From assembly GCA_964437465.1 (NCBI GenBank), contig CAYTGI010000010.1, positions 1 to 45,693 on the forward strand: DNA of 45,693 nt. The letters run 5' to 3'. A program made the translations under genes and the position numbers. This stretch comes from JAGQLF01 sp964437465 (GTDB lineage: Bacteria > Patescibacteriota > Dojkabacteria > J137). Positions within the stretch are counted from its first letter, which is position 1; the number at the start of each line of letters is the position of its first letter. Under the pieces are notes generated by a model that saw only the letters and a list, made by a program, of their open reading frames with translations, did no database searches and was not told the origin of the DNA. Positions 1 to 8,047 of this stretch are shown in pieces.

Positions 1-33
1 GTGCAACGTACCATACTATGTTAATATCCTTTT

Positions 34-642
34 ATGGAGTTAATAAAAAATTACTTATCTATTGCACTTCTTTGTCTTTCAATCAACTTTCAGAGTGATG
101 GGAGAGAGGAAAGATTATGGGCTGAGATATATAGAGCAATGATAAATCAAGATCGTAGTGATTTAACAATAATATATAGAGATCTAGAAGATGGAGAATA
201 TACATCTTTACAGATACATAGTGCTGGACAAGTGAAAATTTATACATCTGGAGAAAAAGTCTTTCAAGAATTTAACCCAGATGCAGATCATGTTCACCAA
301 GTGTTCTCAAATGAAGTTGAAGATATTACTTTTGATAATCTAAGACCAGAACTTTATTATAGAACATCGGATGATCAATTTTACGAGCAAGGTGTACTTA
401 GAATTAATGTAACTGGAGAGATTATTTCAATTCAACATACAGATCTCCAAGAAAATCCTTTTTTTGCACAATCACATTTTAGATTTGAGTATGATGAAGA
501 TGGAAACATTCTGCATGTAGTGCCTGCTCATATGGAATACAATTTTCCAACATATCGAAACTACTACCTTTATATTAGAGATAATCCTGATTTTGAACCA
601 ATTCCAGGTTATAGTGAACAAATTCCGTTAGATGAGTATTGA
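34..642 (+). CDS. Unknown protein with N-terminal hydrophobic segment, frame closed by TGA
   Basis: This 202-residue protein is not recognised. Residues 4-18 are hydrophobic and could be a short signal or anchor; the rest is acidic and soluble, rich in Asp, Glu, Tyr and Phe. The ATG is the first in its frame after the TAA at 22-24, and no Shine-Dalgarno site precedes it. The frame ends at a TGA (640-642), but the same frame then stays open for another 60 codons to the TAA at 823-825. That continuation has protein-like composition and includes a Cys-Pro pair and several acidic residues. The gene may therefore be a longer one (about 263 residues) cut by a nonsense change, or the TGA may be a genuine end. 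I see no domain. Nothing downstream on this strand is co-oriented within 6 kb. Confidence 0.55.
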   Translation: MELIKNYLSIALLCLSINFQSDGREERLWAEIYRAMINQDRSDLTIIYRDLEDGEYTSLQIHSAGQVKIYTSGEKVFQEFNPDADHVHQVFSNEVEDITFDNLRPELYYRTSDDQFYEQGVLRINVTGEIISIQHTDLQENPFFAQSHFRFEYDEDGNILHVVPAHMEYNFPTYRNYYLYIRDNPDFEPIPGYSEQIPLDEY

Positions 643-825
643 AGCGATGGATTCAATCTAGATTTTCTTGAAGATGAGAATGATTTAAAAGCATTAGAAT
701 ATCATATAAGATTTGTTAGGGTCTTTCTTTCATGTCCTATGGATTTTATTCCTGACTTTATTGAAAATCCGGAAGTTGGTATTTTTGATGAATTATCTGA
801 AAACTCTGAAGTATGCTCAAATTAA
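643..825 (+). pseudogene. In-frame continuation of the upstream gene after TGA
   Basis: Sixty codons stay open directly after the TGA at 640-642, in the same frame, ending in TAA. The translation is coding-like (acidic, with Phe, Pro and Cys well spread) and has no start of its own before its Met at codon 34. The simplest reading is the C-terminal part of the gene at 34-642, separated by a nonsense mutation or a sequence error; stop readthrough is possible but not shown. Confidence 0.4.
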
Positions 826-923
826 ATGTCTTATAGGTCAAAATTCCAAATAGCTATAAAGTTTATATAAAATCTCTATCATCGTTATTTATAAATTAAT
901 CTCAATACTTCAGTGAAATTTAG

Positions 924-953
924 GTAAAAAAAAGAGCTCCTTTCAGAGCTCTC
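924..953 (-). terminator. Intrinsic terminator of the DUF5648 gene
   Basis: On the minus strand a 7-bp stem (946-952 with 933-939, AGAGCTC/GAGCTCT type) with a 6-base loop is followed by a run of eight T (plus-strand A at 925-932). It lies 22 bases beyond the stop of the minus-strand gene ending at 975. Confidence 0.75.
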
Positions 954-974
954 AAAAATAGTAATCTATTTTTT

Positions 975-2099
975 TTATAATCCTGTATAAAGATCGCCGA
1001 ACATTTCAATTAAGAAATCAGTATCAGCCTCTCCTAAGATAGAATTAGCATTTTGCTCAATATATTTAGAGATTTCATATTCACTTAATCCTGATTCTAA
1101 GAAGTAGTTTTCGTACGCTACTTCAAGAGCTGCTCCTATGCTGATAAGTCTTACTTCAAAATCATTCAAAATATCTTCCATTTCAGCTGTATTGTCAATT
1201 CCTTGGTTAGCTTCATCAAGTAGGTCAATTAACATTCTTACTTCATTATCAAGCATTGAATTAATCTCATCTAACGAATTAACAGTAACATCAATCATTT
1301 CTTGTGCTATTGCTGTAGGAGTTTGAATGTTTTCTAAACTTGTTCCAAAGTCACCCATTATTACGATCACTTCATCAACAAGTAGGTTTAATTCTTCAAC
1401 AGAAGGCATTTCATCTTGCATAAGAAGTGCTTCATTGTTGTAGTACATTTCAAGAAGATCATTAGTTACATTAATTCCACTGATTGTAAGATCTTCAACA
1501 AACTCAAGATCTTCAGTTTTATCAAATTCATATGCGTAGAAAACTACACTTTCGAAAGCCCAAACTTCAGGCCAATTTGTTTGAATTGCTGTTTTGTCTG
1601 ATTCACTAATAGTGTAGAAATGTCTTCCTAAAGATTCACTCCAAAATCTATAAACTGGCATTGATCCAGGTTCCTGTTCTAGATGAACACAGAAAGAAAC
1701 GTTTTCGTATGACCAAGCCTCAGGCCAAGTTTCTTCAACGAATTCTTTTATTTCCAAACTTTCAGCATAAAAGTGTGTTTGGTAAAGATCACTCCAGAAT
1801 CTGTAAGCTGGAGTTCCAACCTCACACTCTTGTGAGTTATTGTTATATTTACCTGCTAACATTTGAGCTCCTTCATATCCCCATACTGAAGACATTTGAA
1901 AGTCGTTCAATAGAACGTCTCTATCTGAGTCAGATTGAGTATAAAAGTGAGCTTCTAAGTCATTACTCCAAAATCTATAAATTGGTGCTGTTCCTTCAGG
2001 AATAGAATCCTGTGCGTTAACAGGACTTGCAAGAAATGGAAATGAAGAAAATCCAAAAATTGTAATTGCAAAAAATGCTAATACTTTTCTCATTTGCAT
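975..2099 (-). CDS. Secreted DUF5648 repeat protein
   Basis: This 374-residue exported protein has a signal peptide (about residues 1-29, ending in a VNA-type site) and then three copies of the DUF5648 motif (P-x-Y-R-F-W-S ... H-F-Y-T ... W-x-(Y/F)-E), at roughly 38-85, 97-138 and 147-192. The second half (about 205-374) is acidic and predicted helical, without a family I recognise. DUF5648 occurs in secreted surface and cell-wall proteins; its molecular role is not known. The same triplet of repeats occurs in the giant protein at 16678-22563, so both probably work at the cell surface. Two starts are possible, Met1 (2099) and Met3 (2093); the second gives a tidier signal peptide. A good promoter and a terminator frame the gene as a single transcription unit. 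Confidence 0.85.
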   Translation of the reverse strand: MQMRKVLAFFAITIFGFSSFPFLASPVNAQDSIPEGTAPIYRFWSNDLEAHFYTQSDSDRDVLLNDFQMSSVWGYEGAQMLAGKYNNNSQECEVGTPAYRFWSDLYQTHFYAESLEIKEFVEETWPEAWSYENVSFCVHLEQEPGSMPVYRFWSESLGRHFYTISESDKTAIQTNWPEVWAFESVVFYAYEFDKTEDLEFVEDLTISGINVTNDLLEMYYNNEALLMQDEMPSVEELNLLVDEVIVIMGDFGTSLENIQTPTAIAQEMIDVTVNSLDEINSMLDNEVRMLIDLLDEANQGIDNTAEMEDILNDFEVRLISIGAALEVAYENYFLESGLSEYEISKYIEQNANSILGEADTDFLIEMFGDLYTGL

Positions 2100-2125
2100 A
2101 TATAAAGTAATAAATATATATAATA

Positions 2126-2154
2126 ATTATACAGTACAAAGAATCTACTGTCAC
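2126..2154 (-). promoter_or_regulatory. Promoter of the DUF5648 gene
   Basis: On the minus strand a -35 GTGACA (2149-2154) and a perfect -10 TATAAT (2126-2131) are separated by 17 bases. The predicted transcript starts near 2119, giving a leader of about 20 bases. Confidence 0.7.
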
Positions 2155-2178
2155 TACTGTATGTCATCAAAATAAATG

Positions 2179-2197
2179 TAGTATGACCTCAATACTA
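2179..2197 (-). terminator. Weak hairpin after the photolyase gene
   Basis: A 6-bp TAGTAT/ATACTA stem with a 7-base loop lies just past the photolyase stop on the minus strand, followed by a T-rich stretch rather than a clean T run. It may act as a weak terminator. Confidence 0.35.
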
Positions 2198-2202
2198 TAC
2201 TC

Positions 2203-3573
2203 TTAAGTCCACTGCTCTATGTATTTTTCAATATCAAACTTTCTTTTTAAACCATTAAAGTTCATATATCTAATCTTTCCGAATATATCTCTTTCAGTCC
2301 ATCCATGATCGTGAAGACCTCCTATAGACCATAAAATACCTGCATATCCATTTGGGTCATATCCATCTAACTCATATTTATCATTTAGATAGATAGCATG
2401 CCTTACAGCAATCTCAGGCTCACTAGTCCACTCAAGTAGTTTCTTAGCCCAATACATCCTCATGTATCCATGCATTTTTCCAGTTCTCTTCATCTGATTT
2501 TGGGCTGCATTCCAAGCTGGATCATGAGTCCTTGCAGCCTCTAACTCTTCAATTTGATAAATATGCTTTCTTTCATCTTTTCGGTGATCATCTAAAGTTT
2601 CTTTTGCCCAATCTTTAACAGAGTCCAATGAATCGTAATTTTTATTGTAGTAACAAAAGTTTTCAGCTAACTCTTTCCAAACTAAAATTTCATTTACTAA
2701 AGATTTTGAAAGTTTATGATCAGTTATTTTATCAATTGGGATATCTTTCTTTTTTGATATATCTAATAAAACTCTTAAAGATGAAATCTGACCAAAATGT
2801 AGGTAAACACTTAAATTTGATTGTCCATCTTTTGACGGCTCATTTCTATCGTGAGAATAATTCTCTAACTTATTTCCAATGAAATCATCAAGCAGTTTAC
2901 AAGCCTCATCTTCTCCAGATTTTACAATGGGATTGTAATTGTTAACTGATTCAGCTTTTACACTACTCTGGATCTTATCCCAATTATTTTTTTCAAATTT
3001 AGCATCTGCAAATTTTATTTTTTTAATTTGTTCTGGTTCAACAAGATATGTCTTTAATTTATCAAATAACTTTGGTCTTATTGTTCTTGCAGCAAACTCC
3101 TGTTTATCCGAAGCTTCCCAAACAGGCACTAGATTATGAGTATCAACTAAGTAGCATGGCGTATGCGACTTAGTTGCAAAGTCTTTTTTAACCTTTCGAG
3201 GGCCTCTTAATGGAGAAAAATCAAAGTAAATAACATTTGGATTAAATTTATTCTCCCATTCATTATAAGATTCTAATGCTTCTCCAACATTTACTATAAA
3301 AGGAATATTTAAGTCTCTTAAATCTTTCTCTAACTTCTGTAATCCCTCAAACATCCATGAATATATATTTTTTATTCGATTTTTAACTTCGGGGTAAACA
3401 TTAAAACAAACGATTAATGGCTTTTCAAAATTCTTAGCATGTTTGTATGCCGCAATTAAAGCATGATTATCTCGAACTCTTTGATCTCTAGACATGATGT
3501 AAAGAACAGAATCTCCATTAGTCTTTTCTATATCATTTAACTTCTTGATTCGTTTTTTTAAGACATCTGACAT
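2203..3573 (-). CDS. phr: Class II CPD photolyase
   Basis: The product is a deoxyribodipyrimidine photolyase, which uses FAD and blue light to split cyclobutane pyrimidine dimers in DNA. The N-terminal half is the alpha/beta chromophore domain, beginning with the S-R-D-Q-R-V-R-D-N-H-A stretch. The C-terminal half carries the class II signatures: E-A-R-T-H-D-P-A-W-N-A-A-Q, then G-K-M-H-G-Y-M-R-M-Y-W-A-K-K, then the D-P-N-G-Y-A-G segment and the W-S-I-G-G-L-H-D-H-G-W motif, and finally F-G-K-I-R-Y-M-N. The length (456 residues from the ATG at 3573) is normal for class II. A GTG 15 bases upstream (3588) is open in frame, but the ATG is preferred because the upstream codons overlap TATATT-like promoter sequence. 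It is a single-gene unit; its presence suggests exposure to light at least part of the time. Confidence 0.95.
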   Translation of the reverse strand: MSDVLKKRIKKLNDIEKTNGDSVLYIMSRDQRVRDNHALIAAYKHAKNFEKPLIVCFNVYPEVKNRIKNIYSWMFEGLQKLEKDLRDLNIPFIVNVGEALESYNEWENKFNPNVIYFDFSPLRGPRKVKKDFATKSHTPCYLVDTHNLVPVWEASDKQEFAARTIRPKLFDKLKTYLVEPEQIKKIKFADAKFEKNNWDKIQSSVKAESVNNYNPIVKSGEDEACKLLDDFIGNKLENYSHDRNEPSKDGQSNLSVYLHFGQISSLRVLLDISKKKDIPIDKITDHKLSKSLVNEILVWKELAENFCYYNKNYDSLDSVKDWAKETLDDHRKDERKHIYQIEELEAARTHDPAWNAAQNQMKRTGKMHGYMRMYWAKKLLEWTSEPEIAVRHAIYLNDKYELDGYDPNGYAGILWSIGGLHDHGWTERDIFGKIRYMNFNGLKRKFDIEKYIEQWT

Positions 3574-3627
3574 AAAAAAATATAACACAAATATAACGCT
3601 ATATTCATAAAGAACACCAAGAAGATA

Positions 3628-3720
3628 TTAAAGAGAGTTGAATTTATTGAATCTGTTCAGAACTATTTCTAATTCAGTAAAACCAGGTAATTCATCTTTA
3701 TCTAAACCAATTTCTGTTGC
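3628..3720 (-). pseudogene. Short orphan open stretch, possible gene remnant
   Basis: Between the kinase stop and the photolyase start the minus strand holds 30 open codons between two in-frame stops, with no plausible start codon. The translation is protein-like (E-I-G-L-D-K-D-E-L-P-G-F-T-E-L). It may be the tail of a decayed gene; the rest of 3589-3781 shows nothing. Confidence 0.25.
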
Positions 3721-3781
3721 TTAAATAGATAGTGTTAATATATCCTACTTAGATTTGATATCAATGTTTTTTTATGTTTGA

Positions 3782-6049
3782 TTATTTTTTTCTAGCTTCT
3801 TCAAAAGCTTCTTCTTCGCTTTTTCCTTCAATCTCTCCTTTTTTACTCAACTCTTCTAAATCTAGTTTTTTAAGTTTGAAACTAAATGTACTACCTTTTC
3901 CGAATTCACTATCTACTTCTAATTCACTGCCAAATTCTTTAAGAAGACCTTTAATTACATAAAGTCCTATTCCAGTTCCCCCTGGTCTAACAATCTTTCT
4001 GTCTCCAATTTTTCCTTCACTATCTAAATGTGTATTTGCTCTAAAGAATTTCTTACCAAGTTTTGCAATATCCTCATCTCTTAGTCCTTCTCCTGAATCT
4101 TCAACACTTACTCTTATATGATCTTCGCCCTCAGAGGAAACTATTACTTTGACAAAACCTTCATATGTGTACTTTACGGCATTGCTCACCAAGTTATCTA
4201 CGATTTGTTGTATTGCAGTTCTATCAACATGAACATAAGCATTGTCTTTAACCTCAGAAGTAAGCTTAAGACCTTTTTCCTCAGCTTGGTCTTTAAATGC
4301 AGTCATAGTATCTTCAATTACATCTGCAATAGCTACTTTTTCAAGATTAATTTGAATTCTATTATTCTCAAGCCTTGCAGATTGCAAGATAGTCTCCAGT
4401 AAATCTTTCTCTCGTTTAATATTTCTAATTGCAATTCTAAAATACTTCTCATACTTCTCTTGATCAATATTTCCAGAGGTTTCCATTGTATCTATCATAA
4501 CTAATGCATTTCTCGCTGTTCCTAAAGGGGTTCTCAACTCATGCCCTAAAATATCCATCATATCTCTTTCTTTTCTCAGTTGTTCTCCTAACTGCTCGTT
4601 TCTTAATTCAAGCTCTGTAGTTGCCTCGTCTACTTTTTGTTGTAAAGTTTTATTAAATTGCTTTACTTCTTCAAATAAGAACGATCTATTTAAAGCTGCT
4701 TCAGAAAGCTGATCTAAAGTGTTTAACAGCCTTAAATCATTAACTTTATATAATGAATCAGCTTCTTTCTTTCCAAGTACGAGGACTCCTTTAAAATTTT
4801 CTCCTGATAGATAAGTTACATACCTAAGAGCTAAATTATTCATAAAATCCGCAATAGATTTTTTCATTGGATCAAGCTTTATTTTGTCATAAATCAGTTC
4901 TTTCTTCTCCATTCCTTCCAAAAATGACAACAGAAATTCTACATCTTTTTCATCTAATACATTGCTTTCAGAAAAATATAGTTTATTATTTTCTTTTAGC
5001 TTTGCTGCAATTAATACGAAGTTTGGTTTAATAGTTCTAGATACTGAAGTTTTAAGTATTGAAAAAATTTCATTTAACGTTGTTACTTGGGAGAGATCTT
5101 TAGAGATCATTTCAGATTCATCAATAGCATCGTAGCCAGGATTAATAAAACGAACATTTATCTCCTCATTAAAAAATCTGTCAAAAAATTGATAAGTTAG
5201 GATAAAAACTGCTCCAATTATTGGGGATGTAAGAGCTAATGGCAAAAGAGGATCGCTGCCTAAAAAAACTATTGCTACCCTATATAATACAATTGAAAAT
5301 CCAATAGGAATTAAAGATAGTAAAAGTAAATAGATAACTTTACCAATAATGAATCCAATATCTAAAAATTTGTAAAAGGAAATGGATAATGCAAGAAATG
5401 CCAATAAAATAATTGTTGAATAATCACCAAAGTAATAGTATCTGGTTATTCCAAAAAATATTGGTAATGTAATATTAAAAACAATATTTAATATATAGAA
5501 TACAGCTAGACCGTAAAAATAGATTATTAATTGCTTTTTAGTTATCGAATTAGCTTTTACATATGTTTTTATTAATACAAAGATTGTTGCGAAGATCATA
5601 ATCGCAACAGCTATTAAAAAAGGATACATTCCTCCTCCATATAAAATTTGTAAAGCACCATTTCTGCTTATCTGAAATCCTCTAAGTACTAAATCCCCAA
5701 ATCCTGCAGCAAAACCAGAAATAATACCCAAGAAAGTTACTATCACAGTAAGCTGATTGTACTTATGCCTCCTTGGAGATGTAGAAAGCGAAAAATAATA
5801 GATAAGTAAAAAGAATATAGGAGTAATAAACCATGCTATTCTCAAAAAAAGCATCGTTAAATCTGGATTATCAATTATACGTGCAAAATGAGCAAAATTT
5901 ACCCATGTAAACATACTCAACGATAATCCAGAAAAAATCCTCTTAATTGTTCTCTCGCTATCACTAAACCAAACAACCCCAAGAAGAAAAACCCCAAATA
6001 AATTTAGAAGAAAAACAAGTATATTCTGATAAAACTCAACTTCAGCCAT
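3782..6049 (-). CDS. Sensor histidine kinase with 7TM N-terminal region (paralog A)
   Basis: This 755-residue membrane kinase has about seven to nine hydrophobic helices in residues 8-290, resembling the histidine kinase 7TM N-terminal family. A GAF-like region follows (about 310-450), then a coiled coil (about 455-495). The HisKA domain has the phospho-acceptor His503 in the L-G-H-E-L-R-T-P box, and the HATPase_c domain has its N box near 621, G1 D-S-G-E-G near 650 and the G2 G-G-T-G-I-G-L motif near 691. All catalytic boxes are present, so it should autophosphorylate. No response regulator lies in the window. The start ATG overlaps the TGA of the upstream prenyltransferase gene (ATGGCTGA), so the two are translationally coupled. 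From the GAF end onward it is nearly identical to the second kinase at 8048-10378. Confidence 0.93.
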   Translation of the reverse strand: MAEVEFYQNILVFLLNLFGVFLLGVVWFSDSERTIKRIFSGLSLSMFTWVNFAHFARIIDNPDLTMLFLRIAWFITPIFFLLIYYFSLSTSPRRHKYNQLTVIVTFLGIISGFAAGFGDLVLRGFQISRNGALQILYGGGMYPFLIAVAIMIFATIFVLIKTYVKANSITKKQLIIYFYGLAVFYILNIVFNITLPIFFGITRYYYFGDYSTIILLAFLALSISFYKFLDIGFIIGKVIYLLLLSLIPIGFSIVLYRVAIVFLGSDPLLPLALTSPIIGAVFILTYQFFDRFFNEEINVRFINPGYDAIDESEMISKDLSQVTTLNEIFSILKTSVSRTIKPNFVLIAAKLKENNKLYFSESNVLDEKDVEFLLSFLEGMEKKELIYDKIKLDPMKKSIADFMNNLALRYVTYLSGENFKGVLVLGKKEADSLYKVNDLRLLNTLDQLSEAALNRSFLFEEVKQFNKTLQQKVDEATTELELRNEQLGEQLRKERDMMDILGHELRTPLGTARNALVMIDTMETSGNIDQEKYEKYFRIAIRNIKREKDLLETILQSARLENNRIQINLEKVAIADVIEDTMTAFKDQAEEKGLKLTSEVKDNAYVHVDRTAIQQIVDNLVSNAVKYTYEGFVKVIVSSEGEDHIRVSVEDSGEGLRDEDIAKLGKKFFRANTHLDSEGKIGDRKIVRPGGTGIGLYVIKGLLKEFGSELEVDSEFGKGSTFSFKLKKLDLEELSKKGEIEGKSEEEAFEEARKK

Positions 6050-6905
6050 TAAAAACTATTTGTACTAAAATGCCGATTAATACAAACAGTATATATTGGA
6101 AACCGATGAGTATAAAGTAGCTATATTTTATTTCTTTAAAAGCCTTTCGAATCACATAGATTGGGACTAGCGATACTGTTAGATATGCAAGGTATATCGG
6201 ATTTTCTGTTGAAATTAGAAAATACAGAGATAACCCTCCGAGTAAGAGGAAACATACAGCTAAAAGCTCTAAAGTCCTGTCTTTATCTAAAAGCACCGGT
6301 AGGGTTATAAGACCTGCTTTCTTATCCGATTTAATATCTTTAACGTCAAAAAAAATCTGAATAAACATGCTTAAGGCAAAAATATAGAAAATATAAAAAA
6401 GCATCTCCCCATTTCTAATTAAGTTAGAAGCTGTTAAATCACCAGAGATTACATAAATTATGACCGGTACAAAGCTAAAAAATACAGCAACATAAAAATT
6501 CTTAAAAAGGGGAATAAACTTAGTAATTTTTTTTGCAAGAATTGGATATAAGATTCCACTACTGATGATTAAAACTGTAAAAACTACAATTGGCATCCCA
6601 ATTATAAAAGATATGCCTAAAGATATGCCTAACGCAGTTAAAATATATAGAGCAAGAATAATACCAATGTATTTGATATAGCCTTCAATATGCTTACTCC
6701 TTTCAATATTTTCTTCATAATCAGACTTGAAATCTCTCCACCTATCAAACATATAAATAGGTTCTACAATTAAATATATTAAAACAAATGATAGTATTGT
6801 AATATTAATATTGAATGCTACACCGAAAAACACATATAGAAGGGCTGCACTAAGAGCCATCATATGCCCTCCAAAAATAAATTCTTTATAGATTTTATCT
6901 ATCAT
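6042..6905 (-). CDS. UbiA-family prenyltransferase
   Basis: This 287-residue integral membrane protein has about eight or nine helices and the two Asp-rich motifs of the UbiA superfamily: D54-R-W-R-D58-F-K-S-D62, and D187-V-K-D190-I-K-S-D194 followed by K-K-A-G-L-I-T-L-P. These bind the Mg-diphosphate of a prenyl donor, which is attached to an aromatic or lipid acceptor. The acceptor cannot be read from the sequence; a quinone ring, chlorin or heme type and an archaeal-type glycerol lipid all remain open. The divergent polyprenyl diphosphate synthase at 6965 is the obvious donor source and shares the promoter region. The gene ends in TGA inside the start of the downstream kinase. The motif 1 residues differ from the usual N-D-x-x-D, with Phe before the first Asp. 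Confidence 0.88.
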   Translation of the reverse strand: MIDKIYKEFIFGGHMMALSAALLYVFFGVAFNINITILSFVLIYLIVEPIYMFDRWRDFKSDYEENIERSKHIEGYIKYIGIILALYILTALGISLGISFIIGMPIVVFTVLIISSGILYPILAKKITKFIPLFKNFYVAVFFSFVPVIIYVISGDLTASNLIRNGEMLFYIFYIFALSMFIQIFFDVKDIKSDKKAGLITLPVLLDKDRTLELLAVCFLLLGGLSLYFLISTENPIYLAYLTVSLVPIYVIRKAFKEIKYSYFILIGFQYILFVLIGILVQIVFNG

Positions 6906-6908
6906 TTT

Positions 6909-6938
6909 GTTACATTTAATATATAACTATGGTATAAT
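6909..6938 (+). promoter_or_regulatory. Promoter of the polyprenyl synthase gene
   Basis: A perfect TATAAT (6933-6938) is preceded after 18 bases by GTTACA (6909-6914). The transcript should start near 6945, so the start codon is the ATG at 6965 and not the TTG at 6938, which lies inside the -10 box. Confidence 0.6.
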
Positions 6939-6944
6939 TGTCAG
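6916..6944 (-). promoter_or_regulatory. Promoter of ubiA-like gene and kinase A
   Basis: On the minus strand a -35 CTGACA (6939-6944) is followed after 17 bases by TATTAA (6916-6921); an overlapping TATATT is another possible -10. It interleaves with the plus-strand promoter at 6909-6938, so the two directions may compete or be co-regulated. Confidence 0.5.
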
Positions 6945-6964
6945 TACATAATAACAGTTTTATT

Positions 6965-8047
6965 ATGAAAAAAGAAGACACGTTCCGAAAAGAGCTGACA
7001 TCTCTCAAAGAAGAAATCGAGAAACAAATCGAATCTTTCCTCAACTCAAAAATAAAATCCGCAGGTAAAATTTCTAGATATAACCAAAACGGAATAGCCG
7101 ATATAAAAGAGTTTACATTAAGAGGTGGCAAAAGAATCCGACCTATTCTTTTATACAAAGTTTATACAATGTTAGGTGGAAATGACATGAAAAAGGCATT
7201 TAAAGCATCCATCTTTATGGAATTAATGCAAACTTATGCTCTAGTCCATGATGATGTTATTGATCATTCAGACTTAAGGAGAGGAAAACCTAGTATGCAT
7301 AAAAAATATGAGAAGTTAAGCCATGATGCTTTTGATAATAAAGATCCAGAAAGCTTTGGTAAGGGGATGGCAATTAATATTGGAGATATTACCGCTCACA
7401 TAGCCTTTCAGGCCCTTTTCGAAGCAGGTTTTAGTAGTACGAAAACTTTAGATGCATTAAAACATGCACACTATCTATCTGAAAACCTTTACCATGGTCA
7501 GTTACTAGATATTTTGCTTGAAAACTTACCTAAACCATCAGAAGAATACATACTAAAAGTACAAGAATATAAAACATCTGTTTATACTTTCCAAATGCCA
7601 ATGCAAGTTGGCGCAATGCTTGCTGGTTGTAATAAAAAAGATTTAAATGCTCTGGCTAAAATTTCAAAACATGCAGGAATAGCTTTTCAAATTAAAGATG
7701 ATATTCTAGGTATGTTTGGAGAAGAAGAAGAGGTAGGTAAACCAGCTGATTCAGATTTGAAAGAAGGCAAGATGACATTATTAATTCTAAAAGCTCTTGA
7801 CTCAGCAAAAAATGGAAATAAGACAACATTAGTTAAGGCTTTAGGTAATCCACACATAACAAAAAGAACTTTAAATGCTGTAAGAGAAATTATTATTGAA
7901 ACAGGCTCGTTAGAATACTCAGAATTCTTAGCTGAAGAACACGCCGAAAAAGCAATTTCTCTCATTAAAAGACAAAAGAACTGGAAGGAGAAAGATAAGA
8001 AATTTATTATTGATGTAATAAACTTCGGAATTAAGAGAAAGAGTTAA
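6965..8047 (+). CDS. Polyprenyl diphosphate synthase (short-chain, trans type)
   Basis: The product condenses isopentenyl diphosphate with allylic diphosphates to make a prenyl diphosphate. Motifs of the family are all present in the 360-residue protein: G-G-K-R-I-R-P (54-60), the first Asp-rich motif D96-D-V-I-D100 followed by L-R-R-G-K-P, the K-T-S-type helix near 203-205, and the second motif D245-D-I-L-G. The first motif lacks the two-residue insertion of typical bacterial farnesyl synthases, which is the archaeal geranylgeranyl (type I) arrangement; Tyr at position -5 before it argues for a C15-C20 product. Chain length is inference. The gene is divergent from the UbiA gene, and its TAA touches the stop of the convergent kinase B with no base between, so no terminator can sit there. 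Confidence 0.92.
   Translation: MKKEDTFRKELTSLKEEIEKQIESFLNSKIKSAGKISRYNQNGIADIKEFTLRGGKRIRPILLYKVYTMLGGNDMKKAFKASIFMELMQTYALVHDDVIDHSDLRRGKPSMHKKYEKLSHDAFDNKDPESFGKGMAINIGDITAHIAFQALFEAGFSSTKTLDALKHAHYLSENLYHGQLLDILLENLPKPSEEYILKVQEYKTSVYTFQMPMQVGAMLAGCNKKDLNALAKISKHAGIAFQIKDDILGMFGEEEEVGKPADSDLKEGKMTLLILKALDSAKNGNKTTLVKALGNPHITKRTLNAVREIIIETGSLEYSEFLAEEHAEKAISLIKRQKNWKEKDKKFIIDVINFGIKRKS

Noticed and set aside
6938..6964. TTG start for the polyprenyl synthase
   Set aside because: The TTG overlaps the TATAAT box, so it would not be in the transcript; the ATG at 6965 gives the normal family length.
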